From Adiantum capillus-veneris (taxonomy: Eukaryota; Streptophyta; Polypodiopsida; Polypodiales; Pteridaceae): a stretch of 64,000 bases of DNA. Position numbers and translations under genes: made by a program. Below the pieces are notes generated by a model that had not been told where the DNA came from, made no database searches, and was given only the letters and a program-made list of their open reading frames with translations. This document shows, piece after piece, positions 1 through 11,739 of the stretch. The stretch lies in the NCBI GenBank assembly GCA_014529385.2, contig CM043963.1:111316912-111380911 (forward strand), read 5' to 3'. Numbering within the stretch: position 1 is the first letter of the stretch; each line of letters starts with the position of its first letter.

Positions 1-27
1 ACATACCCAAAGCTCTCAGATGGAATA

Positions 28-297
28 TTGACGCTAACTTCAATCAAGCTCAGAGCAACTAATAAGGGGACAATGGTCAGCTTAGGGCAAGCAAATGTGT
101 CCATAAACATAGACGGTCATCACTGTCTGTATCAATTTCATATTATGGCGGATATTGAAGTGAATGAAGAAATCATCTTAGGTGCCTCGTGGATGCACAC
201 ATATAAAGCGGTTCCATTTTGGCAAGAGGAAACCTTAAGGTTCAACATTAAGGGCACCTCTTATGTCACTCCCTTGGTACCAATCAATCATATCTAG
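28..297 (+). pseudogene. Retropepsin-like fragment of an LTR retroelement
   Basis: This open stretch of about 89 codons resembles the second half of a retroviral-type aspartic protease: a beta-rich run, then 'IILGASWMHTYKAVPFW', which matches the place where retroelement proteases carry the conserved ILG-x-x-W(L/M) block after the flap. The catalytic Asp motif is not present and would lie upstream of the window or be lost. It is followed by a second degenerate frame and later by a polypurine tract and LTR on the same strand, so it is best read as pol debris of a plus-strand LTR element. Family assignment is inference; no reverse transcriptase is visible nearby on this strand. Confidence 0.5.
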
Positions 298-503
298 AAC
301 GTACAACTCATTCAAACCAAATCGTAGTTGAATTGCATACTAAATCGGCTAAGTAACCCCATAGAAAACACATCATGCAAGTTTGGGTAAAAAATTCACC
401 CAAGATACAAGCTTCAAATATGTATTCCAACTCAATCAAACAACCACTAGCAAAGACCCGCAATCCTCAAAGCAATTATACTTGGAAAAGAAAGCCAAAA
501 TAG

Positions 504-698
504 GGGACCAACTTTGTATCCAACCAACCCAAGTACAAGTGGATCCCCAAGTGCAAAACAGACAATAAAACAGCAGCCAACAAACCAACTTGGCAATGGA
601 GACTCGAGCAACCAAAGCGCCAAACTCTTTTTCCATCTCCACAACCAAAATACAAGTGGGTACCAAAGCATCAACAAAGCACAACAGACATCCAGTGA
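504..698 (+). pseudogene. Lys/Gln/Asn-rich frame with a repeated KYKWxPK motif
   Basis: Reading from 504, just after a TAG at 501-503, a frame of about 64 codons contains KYKWIPK (codons from 531) and KYKWVPK (codons from 648) in the same phase, 117 bp apart. It is rich in Lys, Gln, Asn and Thr, with Trp spaced regularly. It lies after the protease-like fragment and ends in a stop at about 698. I do not recognise a family; it may be a linker of the same retroelement polyprotein. Other frames in this stretch are equally open, so coding status is uncertain. Confidence 0.3.
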
Positions 699-1470
699 AC
701 TACACTTACAAAACCAACAATCAAGGAACATTCATGCCATCTTCAAAAGCTTTTATTCGAACAATGCAGCTTAGATGGAGCCTCGCCAATGAAATCCATT
801 GAAAAATCAATTCAGTACTTGCATTCTACATGGCATATTGTTACCCCATGCATCTCTTCCATTAGCAGAATAGGCCGCATGATCTTGCTTATGCGGTTGG
901 TGCATTTGCAGTGGGAGTTGTCAGTCGTGCATGACTGACACTGGCATTGTGCATTGTGAAGCCATGCAGGTCTTCACTCGATACCTGCATCAGGAGTGTC
1001 ATTGTAGCTCTAGCCCTAGTGATATGCATGTTGCATCTACATAGAGCTGTTACGGAGTGAGCCAGTGGGCATAGGTTGAGAGCCATCTTCTCTCACCTCT
1101 TGTATATACTAGTTGTAGGCTAGTCTTCTCGCCACTTATCGGCACACAGCCTTTAGTGGGAGGATGTTAAGTAAAGGCGGTGTGCCTCACCGTTTTTTTC
1201 CTGTGTCCTTGCATAGACACGTTGTTCCCGCCCTCGCACATTGCACAAACCTTCGTTCGGGGGATGACTCACAATGGGAAGGAGGGATAGTAGTAAGTTT
1301 GGCAGCTTATTGCAAGATTCAAAGCTGCAAATTGTCGCATATAGCGTACAAAGTGTGTTTTGCCGTTTAAATTTTTGCCTTTTTGTTAATTTTTATTTGG
1401 ATTTAGCTCTTATCAGGCATAATAATGATTCATAACAACAATTTTTATAGACATGATGCCTAGAGTGAGA

Positions 1471-1471
<1 letters not shown>

Positions 1472-1520
<49 letters not shown>
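1472..1520. repeat. (TA)n microsatellite
   Basis: An uninterrupted alternating TA tract of about 49 bp in AT-rich non-coding DNA. Confidence 0.95.
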
Positions 1521-1522
<2 letters not shown>

Positions 1523-1921
1523 AATAATTTTTGGCTAATTTTTTGCCAAATAATAATAATTTTTATTAATTTTCTTTCTTTTTTAGTTTACTAAGGATTA
1601 AAAAAATAATGAACTGAGCCAAGAAAGTCAGAATCAAGTTTTGAAAGCAAACACCGAATCTACAAAGCAAGAGCTTCAAACATGTCAAGTGTGGAAGAAT
1701 TTGGCACAAGTCAAAATTTGGGTCAACTTACAACGGACCAAAATTGCAAAATCGAGGGCAATTAGAGACCAAGAATTCAAATGATGTCGTCTTAAGCTGC
1801 AGGTCGTATACTATGAGAAACCAGTGCAACAAGGTAAGTATGGGCTTATCACTATGGGTAGGTAGAGCACATAAAGACAAATAGGCACAAGAAGGTAAGG
1901 CTCATTTACCGTTGACAGAGC

Positions 1922-1952
<31 letters not shown>

Positions 1953-1984
1953 GCACACACACACACGCACGCACGCACACACAC
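1922..1984. repeat. (AC)n compound microsatellite
   Basis: An AC/GC/AT alternating tract of about 63 bp, with CG interruptions (ACGC units) towards its end. The open frames on either strand here are products of the repeat. Confidence 0.95.
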
Positions 1985-2243
1985 AGCTCTTTGTGACCTA
2001 GAGTTACCTGCCACCTCTTTGCTTGTTGTGGACACCCAGGGACACTACGCTATACCAAATTTGACAGTTATGTTCCTTAACCAATCATTAGCAAATGTGT
2101 ATAGCCCATACTGCACAAAAAACACCAAATCAACCGCACGGATCAAATCCAAGATAGATTGTTTGCAAACTATTAGAGGCTCATAGGGCCACCAAAACTA
2201 GGCAAAATCTAGCCATGTCATCACAATGCAAAAAGGGGGTGTA

Positions 2244-3482
2244 ACATGGATCATGATTTGTGTTGCTCCACCTCCAAATTCAAATAAATTTGGGCAGAAG
2301 ACTCCCCTCAACAGCAATGCGTAATCATTGATGTAATCATAAATCAGAGATTCTTCCAAACATAGATCATGATCCATGTACCCAATAGTGCCAGAAGTCT
2401 TCTACAAGATTTGGGCCACGCTTAGTTATTATCAGCTAGGAGATGTCACCATGCAAGTTTGGGTAAAAATGGACAAAACTCTAGAAAATTGGAAAGTCAA
2501 TATGCAAATGGTCATTTTCACCTACGGAATGAAAAATTGATCCAAAGTCCAAAATATTGTGACCAATAGCTTAGGGAGCTCATCAGGAACCTTCCCACCA
2601 ACTTTGGTGTGATTTGGCCACAAAACATGGATCGCAATCCATGTACCTGAAGGGAAATTTTGGCAGAGTTTGATTGGGCAATGTTTGCAAAGGCTAACTA
2701 TAGCAAGCTACAAGAATTTTTCTGGAATTTTATGCAAAATTGTTCTAAATTCTAGTATGGGGCAATTTCAAAGTACTAAATGTGATGTCAGGGGATTTTG
2801 CAAAAGCTAAAGAAATGAACAGTGTGGTATGCTTAAATGGATCACAAAGGAATGCAAAAATACTTATCAATTGGGAAAATTTTGTCAGTCTGGCTAGAAT
2901 GGTCAAACCGGCTCCAAGTGATCTGAAAATGGATAGGCAGCTAGCCTTGGACATGAACTACAATTTCAAATCATTAGAACACCAAAATTCAACTTAATCT
3001 AGCCATAGGGATCAATCCAACCTGGCCCCAGGAGACCACTATGGCAAAGTCGAACCAAATTGAGCCGTGGAGTGGGAAATTGGGTACACTTAGGAAAAAC
3101 AGGTCCAAACTTGAAAAGATTTCACCACTATGCTAGGATAGGCTATAAGGACATGCCTGCAAAGTTTCATCCCAAAATGTGACCAAATATGGATCACGAT
3201 CCATGTACCTTTTTCACATTTCCAGACCAAAATCTAACAATCAGCTCCCAAATGTCAAGTAAAGTCTAACCCTAAATTTTCAAGCCATTTGGACATCAAA
3301 ACCCTAGGAAAAGCGCCAAAATTCTCTAAGTCTACAAAAGAATTCCAAAATTTGTCCTAAATGCCAAATCAATAATCCAAATCACAAAAGTTTTGAACCA
3401 TAGCATCCCCATAACATACTTTATCAGATGGTCCAAGCAGAATTCCAAAAGGTGTTCCAACATGGATCGTGATCCATGTACC
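2244..3482 (+). repeat. Dispersed palindromic motif in a probable retroelement leader
   Basis: A 20-22 bp motif, close to CATGGATCAYGATCCATGTAC, occurs at about 2244 (half site), 2361-2382, 2626-2647, 3189-3210 and 3461-3482. Its core GGATCNNGATCC is self-complementary. Surrounding sentences of sequence also recur in diverged form (for example 'CCAAAA..GTG' runs just before the motif), so the stretch looks like an old array with an irregular period of about 260-560 bp. It precedes the long broken ORF that starts at 3684. No protein-coding frame is convincing in this interval. Confidence 0.55.
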
Positions 3483-3683
3483 TCTGACCCAAAATTGACC
3501 TGTAGAACTTTGACCTAGTGCCCATAGTTGTCGTAGTTGCACTGTGAAGTTTGGTCAAAATTGGAGTTTTTTTGAACAAGTTATGCTCATTTCTCATTTT
3601 AGGATCAAGTTTGCATTGTTTTTACTTTTTCGACAACTTTTCAACCAATTTCTAGGCCTAAACAATTGATTTTTTGGTAGTAA

Positions 3684-6600
3684 AATGCCTCGCCAAAAAG
3701 CTCAAAGGGAGTGGGAAGCTGCTCCCTACAAGGTGGTGGACATCTCATCAAACGAGAAAGATCGCATGAAGGATTATGAATTAACAAAGATTCCAACAAA
3801 CGTGTTCAAAAAAAAATTCAGGCAGCCGACGGCACTAAAGTAAAGACATCCATATTCCAAAGGAGCTATGTACCTTGCACCAACAGAGGGAATTCCTAGA
3901 AGGGACAATGTGCTTGCAATTGGATAGTTTTTTAAGCCTACCACCATGGGGGACAGATTACCAAAGGGCACATGACCTCATGAGTTCCACTCAGTATAAT
4001 GGTGGAGCCACACTCACGGACAAAGATGGAGCCACCGTCAAAGTGAGGGTCACTGATGAATTGATCAACAAAGCTCTCCATCTCCCTCTTGGCAACCACA
4101 ACTTTCTCAACAAGACGGAAATAAACAATAATGACAAAGCTTTTGTGAAGTAGCAAGGTCACAATTTCACGTACAAAGACCTTATCTTTTCAGAGACTAA
4201 GCGCCCATTTCCCAACACCTGAAAGTCCAGAAGCCGCCAAGATACACCAAGCCTAATCTAAATATTGCATTAGTGATGGCAATGGGGCTAGCAAAGAGGA
4301 GTGATCCAGTGTGACCTTGGATACTACATCCTCAAGAATCTAGTCAAAGCAAACCTCAAAGGTAGTGACTGGAACAAAACCTACATGAATGCAAACCTAG
4401 TACTTATCAGGACAGCATACCAGGAATTGGGAATGATAGATCAATTACCTGAGGCTGAATCACAATTGGACTTGCTACACAAAGAAAACCATGCGGTCAG
4501 ATCGGTGGGAAGCTCTTCTACAACCCCACAAAGAGAAGAACAAGGGGAAAGAGCTCAAGGGCCAAAACACCAGACAATGAGGCCACAAATTTTGACTTCA
4601 CGCTCAATGGAGAAATCAAGGAAGAAATCATGATACTCCCTCCAAGTATCAATCTACTAAAGAAGGAGAAGATGTTATAATCCCATTGATCTACAAAAAG
4701 CCCAAACAATGGATCAAATTCTAGAATCCCAAGTTCAAATATCAATGGAGGAATCAAAGCCGCTTTGAGATCAATGGCTCGTGAAGCTAGCCACAAAGAA
4801 AAAAAAATTGAAGAGGCCGTCTCTGAAGATTATGAAGACAATGATGTAGAGCTTGATAAGAAGCTTGAGAAGATCAAAGCTGAGCAGCTTGAAAAGATTA
4901 CACGACATAAACGCCAAAAAGCAACAATAGAAGCAGAGCTAATTGAGTCGTATGGACAAAAGATTCATGATGTTCTAAAGCGCAAGGCCGAATAGAGGGA
5001 AGAAGAGGTTACCAAAAGGAAAAGATGACAGATTTAGAATCCTCAACGGACTCACCAAGACGTCAAAGATCTAGGCATGGGGATTCTCCTAAAGACAAAG
5101 CTACCACAAACTAGCAAGAGGAGATGGGATTTGAGACAGAGCAACAACGAGTATCCCCTAAACCGCCAACTCCTCCTCCAGCTACCGAGAATCAAGAAGA
5201 AGTGAAGGAACAAGAAGAACAAAAAGAATATGAAGAAAAGAAAGAAAAAAAGTCAGATGGAGCAAAAGAATCTGAAAGGACAAAACTTGATTGTGACAAG
5301 CGAGCATAGGAAAAAGACAATCCGAAAACCACCTAAAGAAAGATCAAGAAAAGAAAGAACACATGCCAGAAATCTCTTGACAACCATCTCAAGTGCAAAG
5401 AGAGATGCCACCTCTCTCTCGACTCAAACCCGACTCAAACCCAAAGTAGCTGACAAACTTATCAAAGAGTTTGAGCTAGAAGAGCACTTAGAGATGATAT
5501 GGCTCCAATTCCGATGCCAAAGAGCGGTGTCAAATCTAAGGGAATCGGATTCCAAAGATGCAAAAGAAGAAGCAAATGCGGCTATCAACAGAGAGATTGA
5601 AAGGCTACAACAACAAATAGGGTGCCTACAAGAGGAGAAAGAGGATCTAAAGGTTGCCCTAGAACAAGAAAAAAGAGATGTGGATAGCATCTTCTAGGAT
5701 TTAGAGAAGCAAATTGAAGCCAACGACGAGTTTCAAGAGGATCAACAAGCCCTAGAGGAGACCTTGGTAGGAGAGTAGAAAAAGTACACAAAATTGTGTG
5801 AATCTTATGATGTTGTCAAACATACACCGTCAGCTCTCCCAAACATTCAAGAAGTTCCTGCTCTAGTCTCTACCTCTCAAGCTTCTATTGCCACAACAAA
5901 GGAGAACAAAGCACTCAAAGTGGAGCTGGCACAAGAAAAGCTACAAAGGCAGATGATGTTGGCTAGTCATATGGCTACACACAATCAAAAGGAGCAAAAG
6001 ATTAAAGAGCTCCAAGAAAAATTAGCCCGAGCTAGAGCAGACCTAAGTAGCCAAGCGGAGAGGCATGCTATGGAACTATAAAGTAAAGATCTGGCAATTA
6101 GTGCCCTACAGTCAAAAGCCTTAGTACCTACCCAGCAAATCACAAAACATGTGGTGGAGTTTGAAATCATAGACTTGCCCCCCTTGGACCTACCAAGCAC
6201 ATAAACAGGGGGTGGTTAACATGATTCTGAAGAAGAGATAGAGAAAGAGATGCCCGTGGTGAGCTAAAGAAATGGATTGAAGATATGCTCGATGTCTCAA
6301 ACAAAGAATGCATGCTCTATGAACTCAAAGTGTTCAAATCAATAGCATAGTGATGATAAAATCAGATGAAGTGGTCAAAAAATTTGGCCATCAAATGATT
6401 CCACTCCATTGACGAAGCAAGAGGAACTATTATGGAAAATAAAGCTTTTACTTTCACTAGAACAAAATGCCAAGGGGGAGTATGAAGATGTGCCAGTGAC
6501 TGCAGATTAGGTACTACTAATCTTAGAAAGTCAACCCTTGTGGATGAAGAAATGGTTTGAGAAATGACCACAAGATGAGACAATGTATAGGAATGCACCA

Positions 6601-7211
6601 CAACATCTCAGAAATTGACCCTACATATTGTCCAGGTCCTTGAGACAATCATGGGATAGCTATTTCATATCCTCGGTTCTTAACTACCCAATGCTGGCCA
6701 AGCCAATCAACAACTACAAGCCAACGGAGTCTTTTATGGTGCACACAATGATGGCAATGATTGCTCAGATGACACATGTGCCGAACTTGACTTGCCAGAT
6801 GCTGACCAAGATAGCCAAAATGTTAATCACATGCATACAGGATTTTCAAGACATTGATGCAGCAGAGCATCCATGGTAGGTTTTCCTTAAGGGACTAAAG
6901 GCATAGCATGGGACCTACAGACTGAAGTCCCTAGCCGCAACATACTTATGGGGATGTATGAGAGAATCATGTTCCTCCCCTCCTGCTATATCAGAACATT
7001 TGAGGAGGCATTTATGACAGGATTTTTTGAAATGGATTCTACCATCTTCAATCCCCCCACAAAAGATATGCAAGCACAACATATCGCACACCAAAGTGTA
7101 GTCCTCAACAATCCATTCAAAGACCTCTCCATACAAGCAGACATAGTAGCTCATGCTGCCAAGTTTACACACATTACAAAGACACTAGAGAAGCGGCAAT
7201 TTGACTACTGA
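3684..7211 (+). pseudogene. Long coiled-coil ORF of an LTR element, broken
   Basis: A reading frame starts at ATG 3684 (MPRQKAQREWEAAPYKVVD) and can be followed, with several stops and frameshifts, to about 7211. The order is: an N-terminal globular part (3875-4633) with the block 'DGATVKVRVTDELINKALHLPLGN' and, later, 'ALVMAMGLAKRSDP..DLGYYILKNLVK'; a highly charged Glu/Lys-rich part (4765-5300); long heptad-like coiled coils (5430-6081); and a C-terminal helical part (6628-7211). A polypurine tract and LTR start follow within 60 bp, so the ORF sits in the env-like position at the 3' end of an LTR element. The N-terminal blocks correspond in order and spacing to the post-integrase ORF at 58568-62025. 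The function is unknown, and I see no membrane segment supporting an Env protein. Confidence 0.6.
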
Positions 7212-7252
7212 AGACCAAAGGAAAAATCTTGTACGAGGACTTGCAGAGTCTC

Positions 7253-7265
7253 GAAAGGGGGGGAA
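7253..7265 (+). other. Polypurine tract of LTR element
   Basis: A purine-only run, GAAAGGGGGGGAA, immediately precedes a TG that opens an LTR-like sequence. This is the plus-strand priming site expected next to a 3' LTR. Confidence 0.65.
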
Positions 7266-7690
7266 TGTTTGATACACTTGATGGGCACCCTCCTAGCGGA
7301 TCACACCAACTCAATGCCCAAAATTTTGATGTAATTCATGTTATTTTTCCAAAAAGCCTTGTATGAAAGAGATATTATAATTCTTGAGTTGTATTTAGTA
7401 CACTCTGAGATGTATTTCTTTTGTCCTGAGCCCAAAGAGCCTAGCACGTCGGCCACTGGCCATATGTGAAGCCCTAGGTATAAAGTTCAAAATCTCTAGT
7501 TTGAACACATCATCATTATCCTTTTTTCTTTTGAAGAGCTTTGTACATACGATTGAGAGCAACTACTCCAACAACACATTGTAATCAATTTTTATCGTGC
7601 TCCTCTGGTAATTAAAATTCAATTCTAAGAAGTGAATTGTGTTCCTTGTCTCTTGCTCTTTCATTTAAGTATAATCATTCTCATTTTTTT
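7266..7690 (+). repeat. 3' LTR (right end uncertain)
   Basis: The sequence starts TGTTTGATACAC directly after the polypurine tract and contains a TATA-like TATAAAG near 7479, as expected for U3/R. No second copy lies in the window, so the right end is not defined; CA dinucleotides near 7690 or at about 8188 (CCGCTAACA) are candidates. The interval 7690-8340 holds no recognisable gene. Confidence 0.5.
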
Positions 7691-8339
7691 GTGGTCTGTG
7701 ATTGCCTATCTGTGAGCTAAATCTGCAATTTTGCATGCTAAAAATGGTTGTTTTTTGACATTTTGACCATATGACAGTGTTCCTAGACCATACATAGAAC
7801 TATTTGAACTACTTTATTGCACTTTTTAGGATATGGACCATGATGGATTGGGAATTTGGTACCTTTTTGGATGACCTCAGACTTTGTAGGATAGTGCCTC
7901 TAGGCCTATTATAGCTCCTCCTAAGGTTTTGTTGCATTTCGAGTTCATTTGATTGACAAAATAGTGTGATGACCTAGAGCATTGAGATAAGACATAGACA
8001 GATTTTCCAAATTAAAGAGTGATGGTTTGTTAGTGCTGATGATATCTTAGTTTCTTAAGTTCACTTCTTGAGGTTGACACCCTCAAAGAGTCTTCGTGCC
8101 ACATTTGGGTCACTTCCCTGAGTATTGACATTATGTTAGTGCCAGCCAGCTATGTTGTAGACGTTCGATCGTGACGACCCGCTAACACTACAAGTCTCCA
8201 TTTTAATCTACCGAATGGTTCTCAATTTTTGATAGTACCGTTGTGCTTAAATCTACGTAGTTAATTCATACAATGGACGTGCAATATCAAAGAACTTCTC
8301 TTATGAAACTTATGTGGTGTGAGCACATTTATGTAAAAC

Positions 8340-9880
8340 TTTGTAGCTTGCATAGATTTCTTGTTTAAGCCATCCATTCTATTACCTTCCCCTCAAGGAT
8401 CCATTTGGATACCACCTTTTGACATAATATAGCTCAAATTTTGAATCTCATTTAAAAAGAATTCACTTTTCTTGTGATTAACTCTAGAGCTTGTCATCTC
8501 TTAGTGCTTGGGCAAGACACAGCTTTTAGATGTTCTTTGTGTTTTTCTAATGACTTGGAGTAGTTGAGTGGTTGTGTTGCTATCTCCACACTTAAGGAGA
8601 TTTTGGATCATTTTCCACAATGGTTGTGGACCTAATTAAATGTGTTATGAGCATTTGTCAACCCAAATGGCTGGAGAATACATCCATAGAGACCAAACAT
8701 ACAGTGAAATGTAGCTTTGTATCTTTTAAAAGAAAATTTCATTTGATGATAACCACTTTTGACCCTCCTAGGTTATCAAGCAAGTCCCTTTTAAACGAGA
8801 AATCTATTTTTTTGTTACCTAATTAAGTGCACAATAGTTCACACACATAAGGTATGACCCATCCTTCTTTTGCACTAATCAAATAGAACCAAATTGCAAA
8901 GACTTTGGACATACCATACCCTTTCATATAAGTCCTTTAGCTTTTGCCATAATCACCATTTTGGAGTGGATGAGGAAGTTCTATCTTACGGCCATCATCC
9001 CTATTTTTAGGAGAGAAATCTTTGGAAATGTCATCAATGAACTATCAGATTTTCTCTTTTGACGGACTTAAAATATTTGAGAGAAAGAGTGCATATTATG
9101 ATAGTCTTTGACTAGTATCACATAAGCAAACATATATCTTTATTGATTTATTGAAATATTCATGCAATACAATGTGTATTGTATGCCCTCTCTCATTGAC
9201 TCAAAGTGTCAACTCTTGATCTTTATGTTGAATAAATAAACCTCTCACGGTACTTCAAGGTAAAGCCATGCAGTCAAACCATGGTGTACCAAGTAACATC
9301 TTTATTCTTGATCGGAGAGATAAAGAAATCTTCTCCATCCACACAACCTTGCACATGGATACTTAGCTTTATAATCAAGGGATTGGCTAGGACTTGTTGT
9401 CCTTTGAAGATTCCATCAATTGATAAAGAAGTACCCATTTCATGAGCCTTTATCCTTAGTGTTGTGGCTAATAATTGTGTGGAACCAAGATCAAATAGGA
9501 TAAGTGTATCGTGCTCACAAACTTTTCCCCATGCATAGCACATGAAAATTCCTTTGGGTTGAGCATTCTCCTCTTCTTAAACATAAACCATTATAGCTTT
9601 AGGAGACTCCTTCCTACATGCTTTTTAGGGTGTACACAAGTGTCCTTGATTTCCACACTTGAAGCATCAATTATTGTTACGACAATGCATACTTTCCTCT
9701 TGTGAGAATTTATTCTTGCCTTGGTAGCTGTCTTTATCCTTTGGCTTACCACTTTTGGTAGATGTATTATCATTTTTATTTTTTGGTGTTTCCATTGGTT
9801 TGGCTCTCCCATCATTTTGATTACCCCCTTCCTTACCTTTGCCTTGAAAGTGAATTTTGGAACCTACCATCAAGCTCGGG
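8340..9880 (-). pseudogene. Ty3/gypsy gag-pol fragment, decayed
   Basis: Read on the minus strand the order is: a Lys-rich gag tail (9873 downwards); a zinc-knuckle remnant CFKCGNQGHLC near 9650; a retropepsin-like stretch (9274-9543) with LFDLGST at the active-site position and a Val/Phe/Ile-rich body; and reverse transcriptase pieces near 8800-8340, including QPFGLTNA, YSKSLEKHKEHLK and FFLNEIQNLSYIMSK. Many stops and frameshifts are present. The protease resembles that of the chromovirus at 30168-30584 (both end in a DGEDFFISPIK- or DKEDFFISPLK-type block), so this is a fragment of a related family. The region that should hold the RT YxDD motif is replaced by a segment shared with the L1-like ORF1 at 14039-14112. 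Confidence 0.7.
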
Positions 9881-9904
9881 GCTTTGTGTGTGTGTGGTTG
9901 GGTT

Positions 9905-9931
9905 GGGGGGGGGGGGGGGGGGGGGGGGGGG
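9905..9931 (+). repeat. Poly-G tract (27 G)
   Basis: A homopolymer of G follows GT-rich and GGTTGGGTTG sequence. The length is likely to vary or be misassembled, and it could form a G-quadruplex. Confidence 0.9.
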
Positions 9932-10860
9932 CATCACTCAAAAATATGTACAATAGCTTGTGAGGTCAACAGAAGGGGTCTTTTATAAGAAAAGTGAAAA
10001 TTTTTTGTACATAAAGGGTCTTTTCATCAAGAAAAAATTCACTTTCATGACAAAAACTTTAAGTATACGATACTTTGTAAATGTGAGCTCACCTTTTGGG
10101 AGAAGAAGTAAGCCTAGAGATTGGCTATTGTGAGGTCCCCAACCCCAAGAAGATTGGGGCGCCTTGATAGATGGCCTTCCTTTATTCTCCTTTTTCTGTT
10201 GACGACACCCTACTCCATTTTCACAAAGTAGAGATACGAGCAACTGAAGAGAGGAAGTCCTCTATCCATCGTGTTTGTGGTTATAAGGGTCATACGCCAT
10301 AGGCCAAGCTGATAAATCGAGGATTCTAATGAAAATTGTTTCCTAACATAAAGATGAAATCCCATTGACATATTTAGAATCCATAAACAACACATTTTTC
10401 TCCACGTTTAAGAAGCACGGCCGCCATCCATAAACCATAAATATGATATGAGACTTAGTCTAAATTAACTCGACTAATCAGGTCCATAGCTTCCAGGTGC
10501 ACGTAGATTTGGGACGTCTCGACTCTTGGCACAATGAGTCTCTAATTTCACTTCTCTCAATAAAAGGGAGTGGAGTGTTTCTCGACTAATTGAGACCACC
10601 CATCCTTGACTAGCAACCTGAGCCAGTCCCCACTTTCCACCCCACACTCACACTTTTTATCTTGTTTTCTAATTACTATCACATTGTTTTACATATACAA
10701 ACAGTGTTCTTTAATTAATTCCAGACACGGATTCTTTTATACAGCCCTTCAAACAATACCAAAAAAATTCAAACAAGGCCTAATGAAGACAGCCCTATAA
10801 TTCAGCAAAAATAACTTTTTCGATTTCTCATGAGTTGTTGCTACCCACGGACTTTCTCTG
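9932..10860. other. No gene recognised
   Basis: Open frames on both strands here are short and have no recognisable motif. The interval may belong to the leader or LTR of the neighbouring minus-strand gypsy fragment, but no LTR partner was found. Confidence 0.5.
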
Positions 10861-10889
10861 TCTAACCAACATAGCCTTTGCAAAGGATT

Positions 10890-11045
10890 TATTTGCTAAC
10901 TGCGAATTGCGCAACCTTCCCATCTCGCTAACCGCGAAGCATCTTGCTAACCGCCAGGCATCCCGCTACCCGTGAAGAACAAGAGAGTCTATAACCTCAG
11001 CTTAATCTTCGCTAACCACGGAATCATCTCCCTAACCGCGAGAAA
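10890..11045 (+). repeat. Degenerate GCTAACCGCGAA short repeat
   Basis: A core close to GCTAACCGCGAA recurs about six times (variants GCTAACTGCGAA, GCTAACCGCGAA, GCTAACCGCCAG, GCTACCCGTGAA, GCTAACCACGGA, CCTAACCGCGAG), with spacings of roughly 20 bp in the middle and wider at the edges. It stands out from the surrounding AT-rich DNA. Confidence 0.55.
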
Positions 11046-11316
11046 AAAATATATTCTTTCAACAATTCTTCTCTTTGAATGATTCTTCAACATGATCAAC
11101 CAACTCTTTATATCAACCAATATCCACTTATCAAACAATAACAATTTATTAAGCAATAACAATTCAACAAACAGTGACAATTTATCAAACAGTTCTTTCT
11201 CTAATCTATGAAAACATATGCTTGTTTCTTGTGATAGAATCACGTTTAAGGGAATCCCTATGCTTAGCTTCCCATGTCAACATGAATAACACTGTAGAAT
11301 TATAAATTTGTCTTAC

Positions 11317-11735
11317 CGGATTAGCGACATGTTCGATTACCTCCCGTATTTGAGACTGGACGACTTTGACTTCTTCCGCAACCAATACCTCCGCTTGAGC
11401 AACATTTGGAGTAGTTGATGCCTTTCTCTGCACCTTCCTTGGAGGTGGAGCGACATGAGCATCCTTCGAGCTTCGAGTCACTCACCTCGGAGCGATCGTA
11501 TCGATGTAGAGAAGAGGGAAAGAGAGAAAGAGAACTCAAGAATTTCAAGGGCAACACGACGATGGTAGAGAAAGACTTGGAGATAAAGATGGCTTGAAGG
11601 TAAGAGCTCGAGGAAGAGAGGCTAAGGGAGATAAGATAACTCTGACGTCAAGACAAGAGAGCTTTTGCTTCTGAGAGTGTGTGCATGTGTCTCAAAAGTG
11701 AGGGGAGAGGGATCTTTATATAGGCTCTCAAGGTC
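11317..11735 (-). promoter_or_regulatory. Possible promoter, 5' leader and first exon
   Basis: On the minus strand a TATATAAA box (plus coordinates 11715-11722) is followed by a CT/GA-rich leader of about 150-200 bp. Next comes a short open stretch (11317-11481) encoding '..APPPRKVQRKASTTPNVAQAEVLVAEEVK..' that runs into a good donor, CCG|GTAAGA, at 11317/11316. Another donor-like GAG|GTGAGT lies at the upstream edge of that frame. This could be the 5' end of a host gene or an LTR plus gag start. I cannot identify downstream exons, so the call is tentative. Confidence 0.25.
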
Positions 11736-11739
11736 AGCT

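Noticed and set aside
1811-2035. Cys/Val-rich minus-strand frame (74 codons)
   Set aside because: It is a translation of the AC/GC microsatellite.
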